Assembly (NCBI GenBank): GCA_902801255.1
Contig: CADCHO010000024.1
Location: 1 to 46,415 of the forward strand
DNA length: 46,415 bases
Source of the DNA: an uncultured Eubacteriales bacterium
Lineage (GTDB): Bacteria > Bacillota > Clostridia > Peptostreptococcales > Anaerovoracaceae
Direction: 5' to 3'
Shown: positions 42,459 through 46,415 of the stretch, piece by piece
Numbering within the stretch: the first letter of the stretch is position 1
How the letters are laid out: every line of letters starts with the position of its first letter
Made by a program: the position numbers and the translations under genes
Notes under the pieces: generated by a model
Seen by the model: only the letters and a program-made list of their open reading frames with translations
Told to the model about the DNA's origin: nothing
The model's database searches: none

Positions 42459-42464
42459 TATTAT
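42459..42464 (+). promoter_or_regulatory. Extended -10 element for the GH32 gene
   Basis: TATGGTATTAT lies 39 bp before the GH32 start, resembling the TATGGTATAAT elements elsewhere in the window. Confidence 0.35.
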
Positions 42465-42502
42465 TGAGAAGGAATGTCTACATGTATTAACAGGAGTGGT
42501 TT

Positions 42503-43775
42503 ATGGACACATTACATTTAAAAGCACCGGGAAGCTGGCTGAATGACCCGAATGGATTCATATATTATAAAGGTCAGTATCACCTGTTTTATCAGCACTT
42601 TCCGTTCTCAACACGCTGGGGGACCATGCACTGGGGACATGCGGTCAGTAAGGATCTGGTTGGGAAGTACATTTGAATTGAATGGCGAGATGCTGATCTA
42701 TTATACAGGCGTCCGTTATTATGCTTTCGAGCGCGAAAACAGTCACGTTTCCCTCAACGATGTTTACGAATGCACGCAGGTCATGATGATATCTCCGGAT
42801 GGCATGACTTTTGATAACTACGACGGCAAAAGGATCATACTTCCTGTCATTTACGATGATGATGTGGCGTACTTCAACCATACCAGGGATCCGAAGGTAT
42901 GGGAGGAAAACGGCAAGTACTACATGGCGCTGGGAAGCACATACAAAATGAAAAAAGGCCGTGTGATAATCCTGCAGAGTGACGACGCAAAGAACTGGGA
43001 GATCAGATCTGTTCTGGCGGATAAAAAGTTCGGCCGTATCCTGGAGTGCCCGGATTTATTTAAGATAGGCGATCAGCACATATTCCTGATTTCTCCGATG
43101 TATATCGTTCCAAAGTCTGAGGGATATACAGCTCAGTCCATGATAGGTACCGTGGATTTTGATCCGGAGACCTGTCAGCTGAGCAATCTCGGCGAATTTG
43201 AATTCATAGACCACGGAAAAGATCTTTACGCAACCCAGTCCTGCGTCGATGAGGAAGGCCGTCGTGTAATGGTGGTATGGCTTCGCATGCCTGAGGAGGC
43301 AAAAATGCCGTCGGACAAGAAGCCGTGGAACGGAATGATGTGCGTGCCTCGTGTAATTGATTATGTTGATGGCTGCTTCTATTACAGGATCCACCCGAAC
43401 GTGCTGAAATACTTTGATAAGAAGCTTTCAGATGAGGAAATGAGCTCTTTTAAGGCCGGCCGGGAAAAGCCATGGTTCATGGAGACGAAGATCACCAACG
43501 GTGATTCCATTGATATCGGCGGCTACAAAATCTGGATGGAGAATGATACCATTCACACAAATCGCGATAAAGTATTTGTCAAGGGCGCCAAGCTTCCAAC
43601 CAGCTTCACCTTGCCGGCATACAGCAGCGAATATAAGCTTTCCATCATTGTAGAGCCAAATATCATTGAGATATACGTGGATGACGGCAAATACTGTCTG
43701 ACAAATACAGTCTACAACCTTCAGGATCAGCTGACCGGAAAAGTAGGAGCTGTCTACGAATCATCAGAAGAGTAA
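42503..43775 (+). pseudogene. GH32 beta-fructosidase (sucrose-6-phosphate hydrolase-like), internal deletion and frameshift
   Basis: The true start is the ATG at 42503 with AGGAG 6 nt upstream. Its frame encodes the GH32 beginning [21 protein letters not shown] and [11 protein letters not shown], including the nucleophile aspartate, then stops at 42674-42676. The second frame resumes at about 42660 with [19 protein letters not shown] and runs to 43775 with the RDP (TRDPKVWEENGKYYMALGS) and EC (RILECPDLF) catalytic motifs and the C-terminal beta-sandwich. Compared with intact GH32 proteins, roughly 20-23 residues of the form WxxLPxAL...GCFS are missing at the junction, and the frame is shifted. 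No sucrose transporter or regulator is adjacent. Enzyme activity is not expected unless the sequence is wrong. Confidence 0.85.
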
Positions 43776-43804
43776 CTAAATCATTAACGATAAACAGCAC
43801 AGAA

Positions 43805-43830
43805 AAAGGACCGGATGTTTCCGGTCCTTT
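43805..43830. terminator. Bidirectional terminator
   Basis: An 11-bp perfect stem (AAAGGACCGGA / TCCGGTCCTTT, loop TGTT) lies between the convergent GH32 pseudogene and CPBP gene. Confidence 0.82.
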
Positions 43831-43834
43831 CAGT

Positions 43835-44695
43835 TTATGCCTCTTCGGTTACGCCGGTATCGCGGCTCCACCTGCGGTTCCAAAGTTCGATAATCTCACC
43901 CCGCTTGGATTTGCGCAGCATGTAGAGCCCGCAAACAAGCAATAATCCTTCTACTACACCTAAAGCCGGGATGAACCAATCCGGGAACTGCACTCCCAGG
44001 GCTGTCTCTTTTTCACTTACGCTGGATAGCAGAATATCATGCAGCGAGTGGCACAGTATGAGCGGCCAGATATTACCGGTCCTTATATAAACAGCTGCGA
44101 AAAATACTCCCAAAAAGAAAGTCAGCAGCATTTGTTCCAGAACGCCCACAACGTCCATGTCCGTAACAGAATTCGTCAGGTGTATCAATGAAAATGCCGC
44201 TGCAGGGATTATTGCCATAAGGATGATCTTATTTTCGTCCTTCCACTGCCTTGCCAAATACGAGATGCCGACTTCGCGGAAAGCGACTTCCTCACCGGCT
44301 CCTGCCATTATTGAGGTAAGGAGTGCCGAGATGCTGATAGCTCCGAACGGAAGGCCTTTGGCATAGACCCCGAAAGCACTGAATAAAATCACCCAGTATA
44401 TGAAGAACGGTATAAGCAATTTGAAGGATTTACCCCAGCTGCCGCTTTCCGGTTTCCACTTGTACTCAGGAGAGAAGAAGCGGAACCATATCATCAGCGC
44501 CAGTAAGCTTCCGATAATGGCTCCTGCGGCTAATCCGGTTGTTTTATCAATGCCGGCATGCCCGCAAATAATCCCGGCAATAGTTCCTACAAAAAATTCG
44601 ATGAACACAAAATTGAAAAACATCAGCAGTAAAGCTCCCGGTACGGTATGCTTGTTTAGAAACTTGTGCTCCTTAGTCTTTTTTGTTCTGGCCAT
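43835..44695 (-). CDS. CPBP-family intramembrane protease
   Basis: A 286-residue polytopic membrane protein, paralogous in layout to the CPBP protein at 7610-8485. It has the EExxxR motif (AGAGEEVAFREVG), the FxxxH motif (AFSLIHLTN) and the third motif (IRTGNIWPLILCHSLHDI). Both end in a similar soluble tail ending in LWNRRW, which supports recent common ancestry. The N-terminus is basic (MARTKKTKEHKFLNKH). GGGAGG precedes the ATG at 44695. No associated peptide substrate or transporter gene is seen; a role in envelope processing or self-protection is only a family-level guess. Confidence 0.85.
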   Translation of the reverse strand: MARTKKTKEHKFLNKHTVPGALLLMFFNFVFIEFFVGTIAGIICGHAGIDKTTGLAAGAIIGSLLALMIWFRFFSPEYKWKPESGSWGKSFKLLIPFFIYWVILFSAFGVYAKGLPFGAISISALLTSIMAGAGEEVAFREVGISYLARQWKDENKIILMAIIPAAAFSLIHLTNSVTDMDVVGVLEQMLLTFFLGVFFAAVYIRTGNIWPLILCHSLHDILLSSVSEKETALGVQFPDWFIPALGVVEGLLLVCGLYMLRKSKRGEIIELWNRRWSRDTGVTEEA

Positions 44696-44793
44696 ATAGT
44701 TAATCCTCCCAAACTAATATTGCTATTGCAATTTTAGCTAGAGAAGTATGTGAATTCAAGAGACGGTACAGGAGATGCGTTAATTACATTTAA

Positions 44794-44822
44794 TTAAAAG
44801 CACAACAAGCGTAAAATATACT
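44794..44822 (+). promoter_or_regulatory. Candidate promoter of the metallopeptidase gene
   Basis: TTAAAA-N17-TATACT (-35 at 44794-44799, -10 at 44817-44822), 29 bp before the ATG; the -35 is weak. Confidence 0.35.
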
Positions 44823-44851
44823 CATCACAGAATCCTGAAGGAGAAGTAACT

Positions 44852-45841
44852 ATGAAGAAAGTATTATTGACTCTTCTGATCAGCCTTTGCTTTGTGCCGG
44901 CACTGGCAGCCTGCGGAGCGGAGAACAGCGGAGCAGATAGCAGCAGCCGGATCCCGTACAGGTTCGCAGACAAGGCCGAAGGACAGGAACTGCTCCTGTC
45001 CAACACGGAATACTTCGATGGATTGACCGAGAACGATCTTCAGTTCAGACTGCAGAGCAAGGATGCCACTTTAGAGGAGCAGATGGCTTTCTCGAAAGAC
45101 CAGGTCATGGATTTCAGCGACGAGCAGAAAACCATGCTCAGCAAGATCATGGACCGGCTCGAAGGGATCATTGAGGAAAAGGGATATCAGCTTCCGCCTT
45201 TAGATGAGATAACCTTCATATGTACGACGATGAAAGACGAATGTGACGCATCGGCCTATACCCATGGAACGCAGATCTATCTGAACGGAAACTACATCGA
45301 CTCCTGTAATGAAGACAGCGAGAAAGAGACCGTGTTTCTGTACATAATGGCGCATGAGCTGTTCCATTGCCTGACAAGATGCAATCAGGATTTTCGCGCG
45401 GATATGTATCAGCTGATCCATTTCACTGTGCAGGATAAAGAATACGAGCTGCCTCCATCACTGCTGGAGTATTATATAAGCAACCCGGATGTGGAGCATC
45501 ACGACGCCTATGCAGCGTTTGATATTGATGGAGAAATGATCGACTGCTATCTGGCTTTTGCCACAAGAGAGCATTTCAAAAACAAAGGCGACAGCTTCTT
45601 TGATACAGGGACCGCTGTGCTGGTACCTGCCGATGGAACCGATACATACTATTATCCGGAAGAGGCAGCCAACTACAATGAGGTGTTGGGTGAAAATACC
45701 GACTACACGATCGATCCGGAAGAATGCATGGCGGACAACTTCGGTTACCTGCTGGCCTACGATGCAGAAGGCCCTGAGGGGAAGGGATACAAGACACCGG
45801 AAATCATCGACGGAATACGGGATTATCTGACGGAGAAATAG
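44852..45841 (+). CDS. Lipoprotein with HExxH zinc-peptidase motif
   Basis: A 329-residue exported lipoprotein. The signal peptide ends in a lipobox (VPALAACGAE, C21), so it should be anchored outside the membrane. The zincin motif is H168-E-L-F-H172 (YIMAHELFHCLTR), and a downstream acidic segment DPEECMADNFGYLL (around 289-302) fits the third zinc ligand of gluzincin-type peptidases (ExxxD pattern). I do not recognise a named family. It is monocistronic: AAGGAG precedes the ATG and a strong terminator follows. It could cleave peptidoglycan peptides or host/extracellular proteins; that is speculation. Confidence 0.8.
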   Translation: MKKVLLTLLISLCFVPALAACGAENSGADSSSRIPYRFADKAEGQELLLSNTEYFDGLTENDLQFRLQSKDATLEEQMAFSKDQVMDFSDEQKTMLSKIMDRLEGIIEEKGYQLPPLDEITFICTTMKDECDASAYTHGTQIYLNGNYIDSCNEDSEKETVFLYIMAHELFHCLTRCNQDFRADMYQLIHFTVQDKEYELPPSLLEYYISNPDVEHHDAYAAFDIDGEMIDCYLAFATREHFKNKGDSFFDTGTAVLVPADGTDTYYYPEEAANYNEVLGENTDYTIDPEECMADNFGYLLAYDAEGPEGKGYKTPEIIDGIRDYLTEK

Positions 45842-45871
45842 GCCGTGGTTCGGTATTTAAACGATGATCAG

Positions 45872-45904
45872 AAGCTTGCGCAACCAAATGAATAGCGCAA
45901 GCTT
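45872..45904 (+). terminator. Terminator after the metallopeptidase gene
   Basis: A 10-bp perfect stem (AAGCTTGCGC / GCGCAAGCTT, 13-nt loop) is followed by TTTTATTTTG. Confidence 0.85.
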
Positions 45905-45919
45905 TTTTATTTTGCCTGT

Positions 45920-46415
45920 CTAGTTCGCTGAATCGGGAATCATCTCCGGAAGTTCTTCCGTAACTTTTTCAAGTTCTGCTTCCGGGACCATTTCCGGAAG
46001 CGCATCCGGAGCTGGTTCAGGTTCGCTTTCTGCAGGCGTTTCGGTGGCTTCTTCTAAAGGGATCTCTGCGGCTCTGGCAGCAGCTTCTTCTTCCGCGGCC
46101 TTTTCTCTGTTCTTCTCAAAATGCTCATCCATCGCATTGCCTGCTTTGACGATAGCTTCCTTTCCTGCCTTGAGCAGGTTAGCTGCTATCGATGTCGACT
46201 CACCTCTTTCCCTGGCTTCAGACTCCTTCTTCAGATCATCCTGCAGTCCTGCAAGCGCCATCATAAGGAGCGCGCAGTGCTTCTCAAACTTCTCCTCAAT
46301 GATCTCCAGACCGAGACCTCCGTCAACGCAAATTGAAGTTGCTATATCTCCTTTCGGATACACGATCCTGAAGTTCCAGCCATATACATCACCACTCACC
46401 ATCCAGTCCCTGTAG
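45920..46415 (-). CDS. Acidic-tailed protein of unknown function (5' partial)
   Basis: The frame stays open to the right edge (YRDW precedes the ATG at 46402), so the gene probably begins outside the window. About 164 residues are visible. The first part is a compact segment (GWNFRIVYPKGDIATSICVDGGLGLEIIEEKFEKH), the middle is helical and charged, and the last ~60 residues are a Pro/Glu-rich tail with degenerate repeats of the type LPEMVPEAE and LPEMIPDSAN. No family is recognised. Confidence 0.6.
   Translation of the reverse strand, partial: YRDWMVSGDVYGWNFRIVYPKGDIATSICVDGGLGLEIIEEKFEKHCALLMMALAGLQDDLKKESEARERGESTSIAANLLKAGKEAIVKAGNAMDEHFEKNREKAAEEEAAARAAEIPLEEATETPAESEPEPAPDALPEMVPEAELEKVTEELPEMIPDSAN

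Noticed and set aside
42543-42665. ATG at 42543 as the start of an intact GH32 gene
   Set aside because: The first ~40 codons in that frame are an out-of-frame reading of the true GH32 N-terminus, which starts at 42503 with a ribosome-binding site.

Overview
The window looks like a chromosome segment from an anaerobic, amino-acid-fermenting member of the Clostridia (Bacillota). The reasons are an oxygen-sensitive 2-hydroxyacyl-CoA dehydratase operon of the Clostridioides difficile had / C. sporogenes fld type, butyrate kinase and PduL, strong GGAGG ribosome-binding sites, many extended -10 promoters, hybrid histidine kinases and CPBP proteases. Family-level placement (for example Anaerovoracaceae or Lachnospiraceae) is only a guess. 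No rRNA, tRNA, CRISPR array or intact transposase was seen.

Layout. 1-1.2 kb: 3' part of a homoserine-dehydrogenase-like oxidoreductase with a SAF domain. 1.2-4.9 kb: a SHOCT protein, a class A penicillin-binding protein with a glycine-rich repeat tail, and rpiB. 4.9-10.9 kb: a minus-strand run with a membrane alpha/beta hydrolase, an NCS2 purine permease, a CPBP protease, a membrane-anchored glycerophosphodiesterase and a small membrane protein. 11-15 kb: divergent MATE and MFS drug exporters and a glycerate kinase. 15.2-21.3 kb: two overlapping hybrid histidine kinases, each with two receiver domains. 21.4-24 kb: a cation-efflux protein, a PhlG/phloretin-hydrolase-like C-C hydrolase and an alpha/beta hydrolase.

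24.0-33.8 kb is the core: a nine-gene operon hadI-hadB-hadC-hadA-ldhA-acdB-etfB-etfA-buk, read on the minus strand and closed by a strong terminator. Together these genes reduce a 2-oxo acid (leucine- or aromatic-amino-acid-derived) to the 2-hydroxy acid, activate it with CoA, dehydrate it by a radical mechanism, reduce the enoyl-CoA with an acyl-CoA dehydrogenase/EtfAB complex, and can make ATP through an acyl kinase. A divergent LysR regulator has a perfect 9-9-9 palindrome over its own promoter. Across from it, PduL (acyl-CoA to acyl-phosphate) sits behind a solute-binding lipoprotein and a third hybrid kinase; those two are coupled by an ATGA overlap, suggesting a binding-protein-fed sensor.

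39.4-46.4 kb is more accessory: a REP-like palindrome, a flavin reductase, an SGNH hydrolase, an exact 65-bp x 6 tandem array of inverted repeats followed by a solitary PD-(D/E)XK nuclease-like protein, a GH32 fructosidase broken by an internal deletion, a second CPBP protease, a lipoprotein zinc metallopeptidase and a partial acidic protein. The inverted-repeat array with its neighbouring nuclease is the most novel-looking element. The AUA-initiated (or mutated) etfA start and the binding protein/hybrid kinase pair also deserve attention.
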